64,000 bases of DNA, from the NCBI RefSeq assembly GCF_004210375.1, contig NC_134835.1:70028447-70092446 (forward strand), written 5' to 3'. Positions 34,101 through 43,419 of this stretch are shown here, piece after piece. A program made the position numbers and the translations under genes. A model generated the notes under the pieces. It saw nothing but the letters and a program-made list of their open reading frames with translations. It was not told the origin of the DNA and did not search any database. Position 1 is the stretch's first letter. Each line of letters starts with the position of its first letter. Source of the DNA: Tachypleus tridentatus (Eukaryota > Arthropoda > Merostomata > Xiphosura > Limulidae).

Positions 34101-37100
34101 AAGCAACATTTTATCAGTACTGTACTAATCATGTCAAATTATCTGCAGCACTGATAAGACAAAGACTGGAGGCTGTTTAACAGCTTATTTAAGTATCTTA
34201 GCATTTCAGAGTGTTTGGCTTAGAGAGAAGGCTGTCTTTGTTTTTCAATTAAAATGGCTTCTTTGATTTTACACTTGTTACTATTTGGTTCTTTGTTTAA
34301 AATTAGTGTTTTTAAGAGACATACTATACATTTTGAATTGCAATAGTTCTAACTATGAGTTGTTGTTTTTTAACTTTTTCATCTAATCAAATCATTACTA
34401 AATCAGATAAGCTTAGTTGGATTTAACAAATATGGTAACTGAAAGCAAAAAATTCTCACAACACAAATCCTTATTTAAGGAATATTTTTATTTATCTTAT
34501 CTAAACAGGATACATAAATAACCTGGCTAACTGGCAACCTCTTTCGAATTACCATCATAATACATATTAAATAAAACCAATTTTACTGTAATTTGTGTAC
34601 TGTGATTGTAAATCATGTATTAATTATTTAAATTCTGATTTATACAACATCAACAAGGGGTTACTACATATTCTGATTATATAATTGGAATGCACAGTTA
34701 TCTGAAGCTGACATCATGATTTTACCAAGTAAAAATATTCAGATTATCTTTAATAGAACTTTAACCAAAATAGTTTGTTTTCACCTCAAAAAACTTTTCT
34801 ATTGTTCCAAAATATGCAAATAGCAACCATCAGAAGATTTCTATCATGTTAAACAAAGGGTAATTCATACTACTTAAAGCTAGCTATTATTGAAAATATT
34901 GTAGCTTCTCCTGTGGTTTCCAACTATTAACTTTTATAATGATGTTGATCTGACATGGAAATTTTCCCTTGTTCACAAGACAATTAAAAAAAAAAAAAAC
35001 ACCCAATCTGTAAGTACAGTGATCTAATTCCCAAATTTTTTAAGGTTTTATATACACAATCGAATAACCAAAAAACATTAATAACTACAATGATACCAAA
35101 GAATTCCACTACAATTTATTAAGCACAGTAACAAAGATTTATTTAGATTTTTAAAAAATATGACTTCAAGCAGACTAAAGACACAACCTACCTCTTTAAA
35201 AATTTGGATTGAAAGAATGTGGTACCCTTTCCACAGATTAAAATGACCGAGAAAACCACTCTGGAGATATTCTAAGCTATTGGTTGGTTATTAACATGCC
35301 ATATACTGTAGTAAGAGCATATAAGGGACCATTTCAAAAAATTGAAAGAGTTAAATGGGGCCACCATGTTTGATTCAGTACATAAGTCACATTTCAGCAA
35401 AATCAAAAGATACTAGGTTCTTATTTTATATATCTAGCTTGTCAAAATTAGTGATTTGAGTACTTAATTTTTACAAAAGTACATCACAAACATCTAATTT
35501 TAAACAGTGATGCATTCAATATACCAAGTGACTCACTTAAATCTATATTTAACTGTGTTCTTTTAATACTTAGTTTTAAATTTAAAAAAACATAACTCAT
35601 ATGTAATAATAAAGTTTGCATTATAATCTAGAATTTGGTTCTAAATTTATTAATACAAATTCATAAAATAGTAGTTCAATAAAATTTCAAATGCAAATCA
35701 ACAAATGTGATGACGTGGCCTTTGACATGTGACTGTTGTGAAAGGGATAAAACTGATGCTTTTGGGCATGATTTGCTGCAGCTGAAAAAGTTGAAAATGA
35801 AAAGAAGTGTTACTAGGCAAATTTCAGTGCTAATACACACTTAGAAATATGATTTTTTTAGGCAAAAATGTAATTTAAAATCAGTCTGGTTTGTCACTGT
35901 AAAATGAACTAATTGTTGTGTGTGTTTGAGCCTTTAACATGATGAATTATACATATCAAAGTAAAAGTTATATCATGTCAGTGAAGGAAAAAACTGTAAT
36001 CCCCATATTTGCATTAAAAAAAACCTTTTATCCATAGTTAATAGAGACTCAGGAAAACTGGTTATGCACATGCTAAATAAGAGTACATAGTTTCAATAGA
36101 ATTACATTTTTACAAATTGATTGAAAGTATGGAACACACAGAACTGATCTGTAAAACCAATAAATGTAATTCTTGTCAGATAATCTGGCCATATTCACAA
36201 ACAGAAAGTCAGTTGATTTTAAATTACTTTTGAAGAAGACCTAATCTCTCCAACAGCTTTTCAAAAATAGAAAACTTCATCAAAAATTTGCAATATCTTA
36301 AAATTTATCATTCTTTTCAAATTTCAGTTCATCTTTATTTTAAATCTGATGGAAACTGAATCCTTATTTAAGTTTTATGAAAGAAATTTCTTCCTTTCTT
36401 CAGTCTTAGTGTTTTTTGTAAGTATTCCATTAATAAGATATTCAAAATTTAAAATCTAGTAAACAACCTTTTACATATTAATAGACTTGTTTTCTTTAGC
36501 TATTTTATAATTATATTCACATGTACCCTTTAAAAACATGCAGAGAAAGTCCTCACCACTTTGCTGTAGTTTCACTTCAAAATAAGCTTTATTTTGTACG
36601 ATCGGATAATTAGCAAGGGCTCCACCACTTCCACAAATTCTATGTCCATTTTTCACAAGCACCACATCTTGACCTGAAAAATAAAATACATTTACAATTT
36701 TTTTAATCAAATCTCACTTACATGAAAACTGTCTTATTCCATAAGGATTTCAAGAATGTGAAATCACACTGTTATGAATTAATTCTTGAATACAATTTCA
36801 GAGCTTATACAGAAAGTTTAATTCCTAGTAGTGTGTATTTAAAAAAAAATCAACTAGTATTCCTGAAATAAGTTCTGAAATTACTACAGTTACTTCATAA
36901 CAATTTTTATTATAAATTTTAACCACTTACTCAATTTTATTACTATTAAAACTCAATCAGTTAATTATTTTTCTCATGTATGAAAAAAGATTCAAAACAA
37001 TGATTGAAACTACAAAATATATTAAGTTATTTTAACCCTATTTGCAAGTTTGTTCATATATACAGAAAAGTGGAGCATCATTTTGAAATAGAATGTCAAA

Positions 37101-40100
37101 TGAACTGAAAATGCCCTGTGTGTAATTCAAAAGCTTAAGCAAAACTTTCACATATGGTTTCTGTAACTGGGAAAGAACAAGTATATTAGTATGTGTAGAA
37201 TCTTCAAAGACAATAAGCACATAATACAGCTGCAATACTAGCCAACTAGCCTATCTGCTCATTGCTTCACCAACAAGTATCTAATTTGATCAACTAACAA
37301 CATTTTATGAATTTACCAAATGAAAATTACAGGACTTCCTCAAGGGTTTTTGCCATTTAGCCTTAAAACAGAAATGGTTATTCATGCCTCTTAGGTCTTC
37401 AAAATTAGTTTGAAGTTTACAGCAGCAATTTAAGGCATCTGGATGGATCATGTAAATACACCTAACAAAGCAAGTCATGGAAATTTATATTTTATCAGTC
37501 AAAACTGAATGATTAACCCCCACTACCACTGAAAGATCCAACCTAGTTTCTCAAAGGAACATCCAGTTTTCCAAAAGATAATATAGTGCCAATTCCACTT
37601 CTGTACTTAAGAATTTTACTACACTGTCCTAATCTCACAATGTATTTTTGAGTTAAAGATGCTAGTAAGAACATTTAACTAATGTCCTATGGCAAAGCAG
37701 TCATAAAATCTTTTGTAATTCACCTATTACTCATAACTACAACTCTATTATTAATTATTGTAGACTTCAAACAGCTTTTCTGCTAGACAATTTAGTAAAA
37801 ACTTTGTAGACCACCTAGACAATTAATTATATTTACAATATCAACTTCAATTTTAAAATAATAAATTCTGTGAACTCTACACACTGTCAGGTTTTTCTAG
37901 TTGCACTTCTATCACAAGTGTTGTCTATAATTATTTGCTTACCCAACTTCAAGGTATTCATTATTGACTTAGCAGACATAGCCTTAATAAAGATTCCAGT
38001 TAGCCTACAATGGAATATGGAATGTAACTTCCTATTGATCTATATTACCTTATTTTCAGGGTTGTCATATGTATATAATAAAAAGTGCAACAAACTTCTG
38101 GGATTTCCTTGCATTTTAAACATATTTCTGTATTTTTGAGATGTTAAGCCCTGTATGTATGTTTCTAAATATAATCTTTGCATTCAAATGTAACAGCATT
38201 ATTGCGAAAAAACACTAAAATCAGTCATATTTGTTCTTCATGGATTGAATAAAGTTTCCAAACTTCCTCTTTTTACTTTGCTCATTTTGTAGCTGCATTA
38301 AATGATGTAACTTATGAATAATCAGAATCCACTTGAAAAAAATCACAGTAAATATTCTAAAACTCAATTATGGATGAAAAATTAAAAAGAATTTTAATAC
38401 TTGTTTACTGAAACTTTTATAAACATTTTCTGTTAACTACTCAGTGTAAACTCTCATATTTTGGTTTGCAGAGATTTCAATTAATTTGTCAAACCTATAA
38501 AAGAAGCTCTTTCTTCTCTCTTTTTTTACAGTCTATTTAATAAAAAGGAACCTAACTTAGTAACTTTTTGTGAAGAGCTTTACCAAAAGCCTTTTAAATA
38601 CATGCATGAATTACATAAAAATGGAACCTTTCAGCACATACCAAGTTACATTCATATACCTAGCCAACAGAATTTTAAGGTCATTTTACAAACACAAATC
38701 ACACCAAATCATTATACAAACAGAATTCTTACTGTCTTAGGAACTTAATACCCTTAGGTATTTTGAAAAACTGAATCAAGTCCTTTAATTCTTCCTCTCT
38801 ATATACAAAATAAATTAAATACTTTAAATATTGCCTCATACTTTATCCAACTTAAACCAATTTGTTATTACAATAATTTATCTCAATGTTTTTCACAACT
38901 TGCTAAAATTTTAACTTTTAAGATAAAAACTTTGGATCTAAGACAATGTCTCACCTCAGTGATTCCTAACTCCCACTTTAAAACAAACCAACTCTTGATG
39001 TTGCATTCCTATTCATAAATAGATTTTTGCAAAAACTTTGCATTACTTTGATAAAGCATAAATGCATATTTTGTGAAAAACTATAACTGTAAGACTTAAA
39101 TGCAGTAATAAAATGAAGTTGACCACCAAAACTTCTATAATTGTTATGAATATTCAAGACGTTTTTGAACAATGTTTCAATTGTGGGCAAATGCTCCAAG
39201 TTTTTCTTTACTTGAATTGAATCATCACATCTTTTTGTGTGTTCAGACAACTTTTTTCATATATCTTTTGTATTTTCCAATCATTTTTTTGAAAATTTTT
39301 AGTCAATTGTTTGATTGAAATATAACCATTTCTTTCTATTCAGATGCCAATTTTATGTAACAAAGTGCTGAATTGTTTGCAACAAAGTGTAATTTCTCAT
39401 CTTGAAAAATACAAGTTATAATTACCAAATTACCTACCTAATTAGATTCTCACTTTGAAACAAAGAAACTTTCAAGATCTCTTAAAAAAGAAAGAAAAAG
39501 GTAGACTATATAAAAAATATTTGGGTGAGACATTGTCATTTTTTTCCAAAAGCAGGTGAGCTACTGTTTGGCGAGACTTTGTCTGTATCTCCAAAACTTC
39601 AGAAAGTAGTTAAAATAGTGTATTGAACAGATGGTCCATAACATGCATGAGTCGACATATGTATGCCAAGAACATATACAAGTTACATATATTCATGTAA
39701 CACTGACTGAATATATTAAACCCAAAATGGCTTAAAATATTTATGCCATTTCCCTTGTTTGTATGAAAATAGAGAGTTATTATTTCATGCCACAATACCT
39801 TGACATGTATGAGATCATGTTTTTAGAAGCTATTAGATACACCAAACTTGTATTTGTAGTCACTATAAGCCGATAGTCTGCAGTGATAAAATAATGTATT
39901 ATGTTGCAAAATATAAACTCACAATTTGTACAAAAACAAGGGAAGCAGTACAAGTATTTTATTGAGTCATTTTGAGTTTAACATATTCAGCCAAACACTT
40001 TGTTATCAAAACACCTAGGTAATCAGAAATGTATTTCACCTGATGAAAGTAAAATATGTTAATAGTTTAACTTCTGATACCAAATCTTTACAAAGTAGTT

Positions 40101-40857
40101 ACTGAAGTTATTAAACAACGGTCCAAAACCTGCATAAATCAAAGTCTTACGAATGCCAATGATATACATAAGTTAAATATATTCAGAAAGTGGTCATAGG
40201 AGTTTTAGTTTCAATAGGGTTTTAGCAATAATCTTAGATTTGTATACGATATGGTCACTGTTATTATTATTATTACATTCAACTATAATACTTTAGGCTT
40301 CTTTAATTATATAACAATACTAATTAGTATTATTAGTAATATCACACTTCGTTATTTACTATTAACACCATCAATATTACTAATAGCAATAAGTAAAAAC
40401 TGTTTTTTGAGGTAAAGCCAAGTTGTTAATACAATTCCGGAAAATATCCAAGTAAAGAGCAATACCCAGTTAGAGGCTAGAAACAGAATTAAAAAAATAA
40501 CTAGTTTTAGTTTTATTACTCTTTCGTACTCAAATTTCACTAAATACGCTCGACTTTTTGTTTCGATTAATTTCAAATTCAACTTTTAGTTTCAAGTCTG
40601 AATATTTCAATGAATGGTCAAAATACTTAGACGGCAATTAGAAACAAATAACTGTATGTATGCAATTATACTTGTAAAGTATGCCACCGTGATCTTCTGT
40701 CACGAGATCAACATTTTGAGAGAAATGTAAGTCACCTACCCATACGTTTTGTGTCTAACATTATCAAATCGGTACATTCTTCCATCATGCTATATCCAAC
40801 GGCAGAGTTTGGTGCGTTTAAACATCTCCGAAAACATGATCTCATACAGTCTGCCAT
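13061..40857 (-). CDS. SPRYD7: SPRYD7 (SPRY domain-containing protein 7), complete, five exons
   Basis: SPRYD7 is a small conserved animal protein made almost entirely of one SPRY domain, a beta-sandwich that usually mediates protein binding; its role is poorly known. The exons, in transcription order on the - strand, are 40857-40740, 36673-36557, 29155-28995, 22868-22766 and 13158-13061. They join in phases 1, 1, 0 and 1 to give 198 residues, close to the roughly 196 of the human protein. Recognisable blocks are a Cys-rich N-terminus (Cys at residues 4, 8 and 12, as in vertebrates, where it looks like a lipidation site), DVVLVKNGHRICGSGGALA, QNKAYFEVK, GMWGVGLAT, IPQEGDV, GITYDHVEMNFYINGNSVHS, GKVYPVLYVDDGAILD and FYHQPPQGYDRI. 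Introns of 4, 7.3, 6.1 and 9.6 kb are filled with transposons, but every coding exon is intact. Confidence 0.94.
13370..13652 (-). repeat. SINE A (tRNA-derived), full length, in SPRYD7 intron 4
   Basis: Read on the - strand it begins GGCCCGGCATGGCC, carries a B-box-like element, passes through the conserved body (TATAATGTGACGGTCAATCC) and ends with the GCTTT-type tail and AAACAAACAAA. It is flanked by a 9-base target duplication, AAGTAAGAA, at 13361-13369 and 13653-13661. The transcription machinery expected is RNA polymerase III; mobilisation would need a partner LINE. Confidence 0.92.
13700..14790. other. SPRYD7 intron 4, no gene seen
   Basis: AT-rich intron sequence. The 5' end of the downstream hAT element probably lies somewhere in its right part, but I could not place its left terminus. 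Confidence 0.4.
14797..17056 (+). pseudogene. hAT transposase pseudogene, ZBED5/GTF2IRD2-like
   Basis: hAT transposases of this group carry a BED zinc finger, an RNase-H-like catalytic core and a C-terminal dimerisation region. Decayed frames show EASFVISWNIARAKHPYRDG, ACDESTDIQCHPQLVVFVYY (the catalytic DEST block), VATDGAPAMVGKNARLTALM, LPVHCIIHHEHLAARYFKYE and RWLSTSNVLNRFVDLLE, then a C-terminal STTYCCKPLYSVMKFVK. Coding pieces are 14855-15085, 15258-15572, 15642-15923 and 16041-16433. The BED finger is not seen. The 3' end carries a typical hAT terminus, AGTTTGGCCATCCCTG ending at 17056, preceded by the GTGGCTCTTATG motif. It sits antisense to SPRYD7 in intron 4. Stops and frameshifts make it inactive. 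Coordinates of the left end are uncertain. Confidence 0.85.
17373..20510 (-). pseudogene. Jockey-type non-LTR retrotransposon, internally deleted (endonuclease missing)
   Basis: Read on the - strand, 20510-19850 is ORF1: a zinc-knuckle region with CFQCQLSGHSKISC (intact CX2CX4HX4C), a second knuckle YARCGGKDHDAYEC whose first Cys is now Tyr, and a third CANC. Next, near 19830, the sequence jumps straight into the linker of ORF2 (TSSKVIWDKIQKVSG) and the reverse transcriptase: PDAWHHVIVLPFSKPGKD, then LRVLQGCVLSLTVFIIKINA, the active-site box CVDDFQI (usual Y replaced by C), ANGFTFSCSK and PEAKFLG. Frames are broken at several places. A 3' UTR follows, ending with TGCAGACAGC ... GCTTTGTGCC and a GGTT-type simple tail at 17373. 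The apurinic-type endonuclease domain, normally several hundred bases, is absent. It lies in SPRYD7 intron 4 in the same orientation as the gene. Confidence 0.85.
20600..22430. other. SPRYD7 intron 4, no gene seen
   Basis: AT-rich intron. It holds short GT-rich runs (about 21078-21095 and 21820-21846) and no supported exon or transposon. Confidence 0.5.
22445..22571 (+). repeat. SINE B (second tRNA-derived family), full length with target duplication
   Basis: The element starts GCCCCCAATGGCTTAGCGG, which contains an A-box-like TGGCTTAGCGG, and has a B-box-like GGTTTCGATACC. Its 3' part is CAGATAGCCCATTGTGTAGC followed by TTTGTGC and an A-rich end. It is 127 bases long and flanked by a 12-base duplication, AAGTTTCAAGTT, at 22433-22444 and 22572-22583. 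The tRNA-like head differs from SINE A but the tail is shared. Confidence 0.9.
22766..22868 (-). CDS. SPRYD7: SPRYD7 exon 4
   Basis: The acceptor is TTACAG above 22868 and the donor is GTAAG below 22766. The exon encodes GITYDHVEMNFYINGNSVHS and PITGIKGKVYPVLY. Confidence 0.94.
22900..24220. other. SPRYD7 intron 3, no gene seen
   Basis: AT-rich intron between exon 4 and the 107-bp duplication. I see no coding signal or classified repeat. Confidence 0.45.
24227..24440. repeat. 107-bp tandem duplication
   Basis: Two adjacent copies, 24227-24333 and 24334-24440, begin GGTGAAAAGATGATCTCCC and differ at only a few positions. Such high identity points to a recent duplication. The surrounding 24.2-25.2 kb contains looser repeats of phrases such as AACCAACA and CATCCAG, so it may be part of an older unclassified repeat. 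Confidence 0.93.
25371..25640. repeat. 45-bp minisatellite, about six copies
   Basis: The unit is about 45 bases, beginning TAGCTATGATCAGTGTAAGG and ending CTTTTGTTATA. About six copies run head to tail with point differences. Because 45 is a multiple of three, the array keeps an open frame at 25421-25657 that would encode a repeating MISVRTEVYFCYIIA; I regard this as a by-product of the period, not a gene. Confidence 0.92.
25887..27931 (+). pseudogene. hAT transposase pseudogene, ZNF862-like
   Basis: The N-terminal part encodes a BED/TTF-type zinc finger, FPWLEHVSQQNTFHCKLC, with the paired histidines in HARSEDHRSAV, spread over overlapping broken frames at 26091-26461. Then comes the core in pieces, including 27167-27448. 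The C-terminal part, 27512-27931, shows FPNLSQLTAIGLIIPVTSVD followed by CKQGISRYNSIKTDARS, the hAT dimerisation region found in ZNF862-like proteins. There are many stops, so it is inactive. It sits in SPRYD7 intron 3, antisense to the gene. Termini and target duplication were not established. Confidence 0.82.
28188..28233. repeat. Short inverted repeat downstream of the hAT pseudogene
   Basis: CTGTCACTGTGACTAAA at 28188-28204 pairs with TTTAGTCACAGTAGC at 28219-28233. It could be part of a transposon terminus or a chance hairpin. Confidence 0.5.
28995..29155 (-). CDS. SPRYD7: SPRYD7 exon 3
   Basis: The acceptor is TATAAAG above 29155, a weak pyrimidine tract but in the correct phase. The donor is GTAAGA below 28995. 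The exon encodes GMWGVGLATDVADLSHVPLG and ends HVEIPQEGDVL, the SPRY core. Confidence 0.93.
29180..32160. other. SPRYD7 intron 2, no gene seen
   Basis: AT-rich intron. The open frame at 30624-30866 is a run of Lys, Arg and Gln from purine-rich sequence and shows no recognisable domain, so I do not call it. Confidence 0.45.
32170..32960 (+). pseudogene. hAT transposase fragment (third copy)
   Basis: Between 32354 and 32605 the frame reads EFYSVLIDESCDLGLEEKTK, NLAICVKCVHKGNVETSYLW and SVKVDNDKTPTITQHLKN, which is the catalytic-aspartate block of hAT transposases of the KIAA1586/ZNF862 type (DEST/DESC followed by a beta strand and L..V). Upstream, another frame gives VVFQIVYFCAKPELQCETIN. Downstream pieces are degraded. 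No finger, dimerisation region or termini were seen. It lies in SPRYD7 intron 2. Confidence 0.65.
32988..33620 (-). repeat. Jockey-type LINE 3' UTR fragment with internal duplication
   Basis: Read on the - strand, the end carries GATGCAGATAGCC ... GCTTTGTGCC and a TGAT-rich simple tail, closely matching the 3' end of the Jockey element at 17.4 kb. Inside, two related segments (about 33060-33270 and 33415-33605) share CCTGCCAGGAAGACTAACAG on the + strand and the flanking 190 bases. The coding part is absent, as expected for a 5'-truncated LINE insertion. Confidence 0.75.
33640..36540. other. SPRYD7 intron 2, no gene seen
   Basis: AT-rich intron with homopolymer runs. I found no exon, RNA gene or classified repeat. 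Confidence 0.5.
36557..36673 (-). CDS. SPRYD7: SPRYD7 exon 2
   Basis: The acceptor is TTTTCAG just above 36673 and the donor is GTGAGG at 36556-36551. It encodes GQDVVLVKNGHRICGSGG, then ALANYPIVQNKAYFEVKLQQ and SG. This is the start of the SPRY domain. Confidence 0.94.
36680..39590. other. SPRYD7 intron 1, no gene seen
   Basis: AT-rich intron. The open frames at 37870-38139 and 38978-39250 have no recognisable motif. Confidence 0.5.
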
Positions 40858-41010
40858 GACAAGATAACGTATTAGGGTACGAAATGTTAACTCACTATTT
40901 GTATACAGACAAGGAAAATATCATAAATATTTTATGGAGTCGTCTTGTGCTTAAATATTCAGTCAAAGTAATCAGTGATGTATTTCACCCTATGACGGTA
41001 AAATAAGTTG
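39597..41010. repeat. Diverged duplication around SPRYD7 exon 1
   Basis: Two related segment types occur twice in the same order and orientation. Type A is at about 39597-39720 and again at 40086-40200 (shared phrases CAAAGTAGTTA/GAAAGTAGTTA and CATATATTCA/AATATATTCA). Type B is at about 39890-40062 and again at 40868-41010 (shared GTATTA, AACTCAC, TTTTATTGAGTC/TTTTATGGAGTC and GTATTTCACC). The second B copy begins just upstream of the SPRYD7 start codon, so the first B copy is an old duplicate of the 5' flank or 5' UTR, now in intron 1. The ATG is not preserved in the duplicate (TCTGCAGTG versus TCTGCCATG). Confidence 0.65.
40740..40857 (-). CDS. SPRYD7: SPRYD7 exon 1 with start codon
   Basis: The ATG is the reverse complement of 40855-40857. 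The exon encodes MADCMRSCFRRCLNAP and on to LIMLDTKRMG; the donor GTAGG lies at 40739-40735. The N-terminal CxxxCxxxC spacing and the LDTxxMG end match vertebrate SPRYD7, which supports this start although no upstream stop was needed to choose it. Confidence 0.88.
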
Positions 41011-41401
41011 TTTTTTTCTCTCTCTCTAGGTGTTTGGGAATATATATTTGTATACCCAGGAGGGTCAGGGTCACTAGATCTCTTCCTCCTTCCATTACTT
41101 AGTTGGGTTGGGTTGGACTGTTTAATATGTTTAGAGTAAATACAAAATGCCTTAGATAATGCCATAACTTTAAATCTGGTCCTTTTCAAGGCAATGTCCA
41201 TTTATATTATTCTTTCATTTTTTAGTACTTTTTACAAAAGTCTAGAACGTAGGTGGCCTGTTTTATTTTAACAGTATTTTATTATTATTATTTTAAATTT
41301 GATTTTATCTTAAAGATCTGATGTACAAGTTTAATGGGGAGAGGTGTTTAGGTCTCTCTTCATCATATATACAATATCTGTCTAGTTCGCATAACAACTC
41401 A

Positions 41402-41905
41402 TTTTTTTCGCCAATTTTTATCAAAATATTTTATTGTACTGTGTAGAAGTCTATCTGGTATTCTTTGTGTATTTGAGTAGTTGTGCATGAACTTTGAAGA
41501 AGTGGTTTTAGGTACTCTGTATACTGATGTAATTAGTGTATTCTGTAATGATTGGAGTTGTAATTGTTTTTCACTTACATTAATCCATGCAGGAGCTGCA
41601 TAGTCTATTACTGGTTTAAGGTATGTCTTGTATATTTTAATAATGTTTTCTGGTGTTGTTCCATAGTTTTTACCAGTTAGACTCCTAGCATAGTTTCTTC
41701 TTCGCCAAATTTTAGTTTTTATGTTACTTACATGTTTTATCCAGGTAAGTTTAGAATCATATGTTAACCCTAAAAATTTTGCAGATGTAGCAGTCTGGAG
41801 AAGCTCTCCGTTCATGTAAATCTGGGGTTGAACTTTTTGATGTTTCGTAGATTTTGAAAATATTACTAATTGTGTCTTCGCTGTGTTTATCAAATTATTG
41901 AATTG
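41402..41905 (-). pseudogene. Non-LTR retrotransposon reverse transcriptase, C-terminal fragment
   Basis: One open frame reads KTQLVIFSKSTKHQKVQPQI, then ATSAKFLGLTYDSKLTWIKH, IKIYKTYLKPVIDYAAPAWI and LQLQSLQNTLITSVYR. The FLG...L.W..H block and the LKP.IDYAAPAW block are typical of the region after the palm in Jockey-like LINEs. It is truncated at the 5' end, where SINE sequence joins, and stops before a clear 3' end. It is a different copy from the one at 17-20 kb. Confidence 0.75.
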
Positions 41906-42368
41906 CTTCTTTTGAATTTCGCGCAAAGCTACACGAGGGCTATCTACGTTATCCATCCCTAATTTAGAAATGTAAGAATAAAGAGAAGGTAGAATAGTCA
42001 TCACAACCCAATGACAACTCTTGGACTAATCTTTTACCAACGAATAGTGGGATTCATCACTATTTTATAACGGTCCCACGTCTGAAATGGTGAGCATGTT
42101 TTATGTGACAAGGATTGAACTCGCGACTCTCAGAATTTGATTGTTTGTTTTTTTAAAATTTCGCACAAAGCTATACAAAGGCTATCTCAGCTAGCCGTCC
42201 ATAATTTAGCTGTGTAAAACTAGAGGGAAGGCACCTAGTCATCATCACCCATCGCCAACTCTTGGGCTACTCTTTTACCAACGAATAGTGGGATTGACCA
42301 TCATATTATTAGTCGAACGCCTTAACCCACCTGGTCATGCCGGGCCCTCTCAGAATGTGAGTCGAGCC
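41906..42368 (-). repeat. SINE A copy, interrupted by another SINE A
   Basis: This older copy runs 41906-42136 and resumes at 42357 (GTGAGTCGAGCC). It carries the body and tail on the - strand but is diverged. The interruption at 42137-42346 is a younger SINE in the same orientation. Confidence 0.8.
42137..42346 (-). repeat. SINE A copy nested in an older SINE A
   Basis: It ends with GGGCC at 42346 (the head on the - strand), has an internal deletion in the body, and is flanked by CTCTCAGAAT at 42127-42136 and 42347-42356. The duplicated bases belong to the outer SINE, which shows that this copy jumped into it. Confidence 0.85.
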
Positions 42369-42405
42369 AAAGTAATTGAAACAAAACCTACAGTTACTGT
42401 TAAGA

Positions 42406-42945
42406 AGGCCCGGCACGGCCAGATGATTGGTTAAGATGTTCGACTCAGAATCTAAAGGTCGCGAGTTTGAATCTTCGTAGCACCAAAGATGCTCGTCCTC
42501 TCAGCTGTGGGGGCGTTATAATGTGACATTGGTAAAAGAGTAGTCCAAGAGTTGGCGATGGGTGATGACTAGGTGCCTTCCCTCTGAGGCCCGGCATGGC
42601 CTAGCGCGTAAGGCGTGCGATTCGTAATCCGAGGGTCGCGGGTTCGCGCCCGCGTCGCGCTAAACATGCTCGCCCTCCCAGCCGTGAGGGTGTATAATGT
42701 GACGGTCAATCCCACTATTCGTTGGTAAAGAGTAGCCCAAGAGTTAGCGGTGGGTGGTGATGACTAGCTGCCTTCCCTCTAGTCTTACACTGCTAAATTA
42801 GGGACGGCTAGCACAGATAGCCCTCGAGTAGCTTTGTGCGAAATTTCCAAACAAACAAAGCCTTCCCTCTAGTTTTACACCGCTAAATTATGGACGGCTA
42901 GTGGAAATAGCCCTCGTATAGCTTTGTGCGAAATTAAAAAACAAA
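42406..42945 (+). repeat. SINE A copy, interrupted by another SINE A
   Basis: The outer copy starts GGCCCGGCACGGCC at about 42406, runs to 42585, and resumes at 42871 with the rest of the body and the tail (GCTTTGTGCGAAATT). The inner copy sits at 42586-42859. Confidence 0.88.
42586..42859 (+). repeat. Full-length SINE A nested in an older copy, GC-rich head subfamily
   Basis: It begins GAGGCCCGGCATGGCC, carries the GC-rich tRNA-like head with GGTTCGCGCCCGCG, and has the complete body and tail. The target duplication GCCTTCCCTCT is exact at 42575-42585 and 42860-42870. The complete length and exact duplication point to a young insertion. Confidence 0.93.
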
Positions 42946-42949
42946 CAAG

Positions 42950-43410
42950 TAATGTTAAGAATTGCAGTCAAGGACAGAGATCTAAATGTTAAATATTACA
43001 CCTTATACATTAATATTTGTTTTTTGAGTGCATATAAAAATATGTAGAAAACGTATAGTGCAATCACAAAAAAATCAAGTTGTTTACTACAGTAGCGTAT
43101 TCTTTAGAAATTACAAAATAATTCTAATAGATATTATGTTATTTATAACACAAACAAACGTTTGTTGAAACTTGAGTTGCCAATTTCATAGAAACTAAAA
43201 TTTTGCAAACTGCAGTAGAAAGTATTAAGCAATGTCACGCTGTCGACTAGACAGAAAAACGAGTTTACGTATTGAATAAATAAAAATATGCTTTCTCAGT
43301 TCCCGACCTGACCACTTTTTCATGGCACGTGTAGTTGCAACGTAAATATTAAAAGTTGTTTATTTTTATTCAATACATTACGTTATGTGTACGCAGTATT
43401 TGAAGTTAAA
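42950..43410. other. No gene seen
   Basis: AT-rich sequence between the SINE cluster and the Penelope-like element. Part of it may be decayed Penelope 3' sequence. Confidence 0.4.
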
Positions 43411-43419
43411 ACGAGTCAA

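Noticed and set aside
37870-38139. Hydrophobic 89-codon open frame in SPRYD7 intron 1
   Set aside because: AT-rich chance frame; no conserved motif, no splice context, no neighbouring coding signal.
42586-42660. tRNA-like sequence, a possible real tRNA gene
   Set aside because: It is the head of a SINE: the body, tail and target duplication follow, and other copies have the same arrangement.
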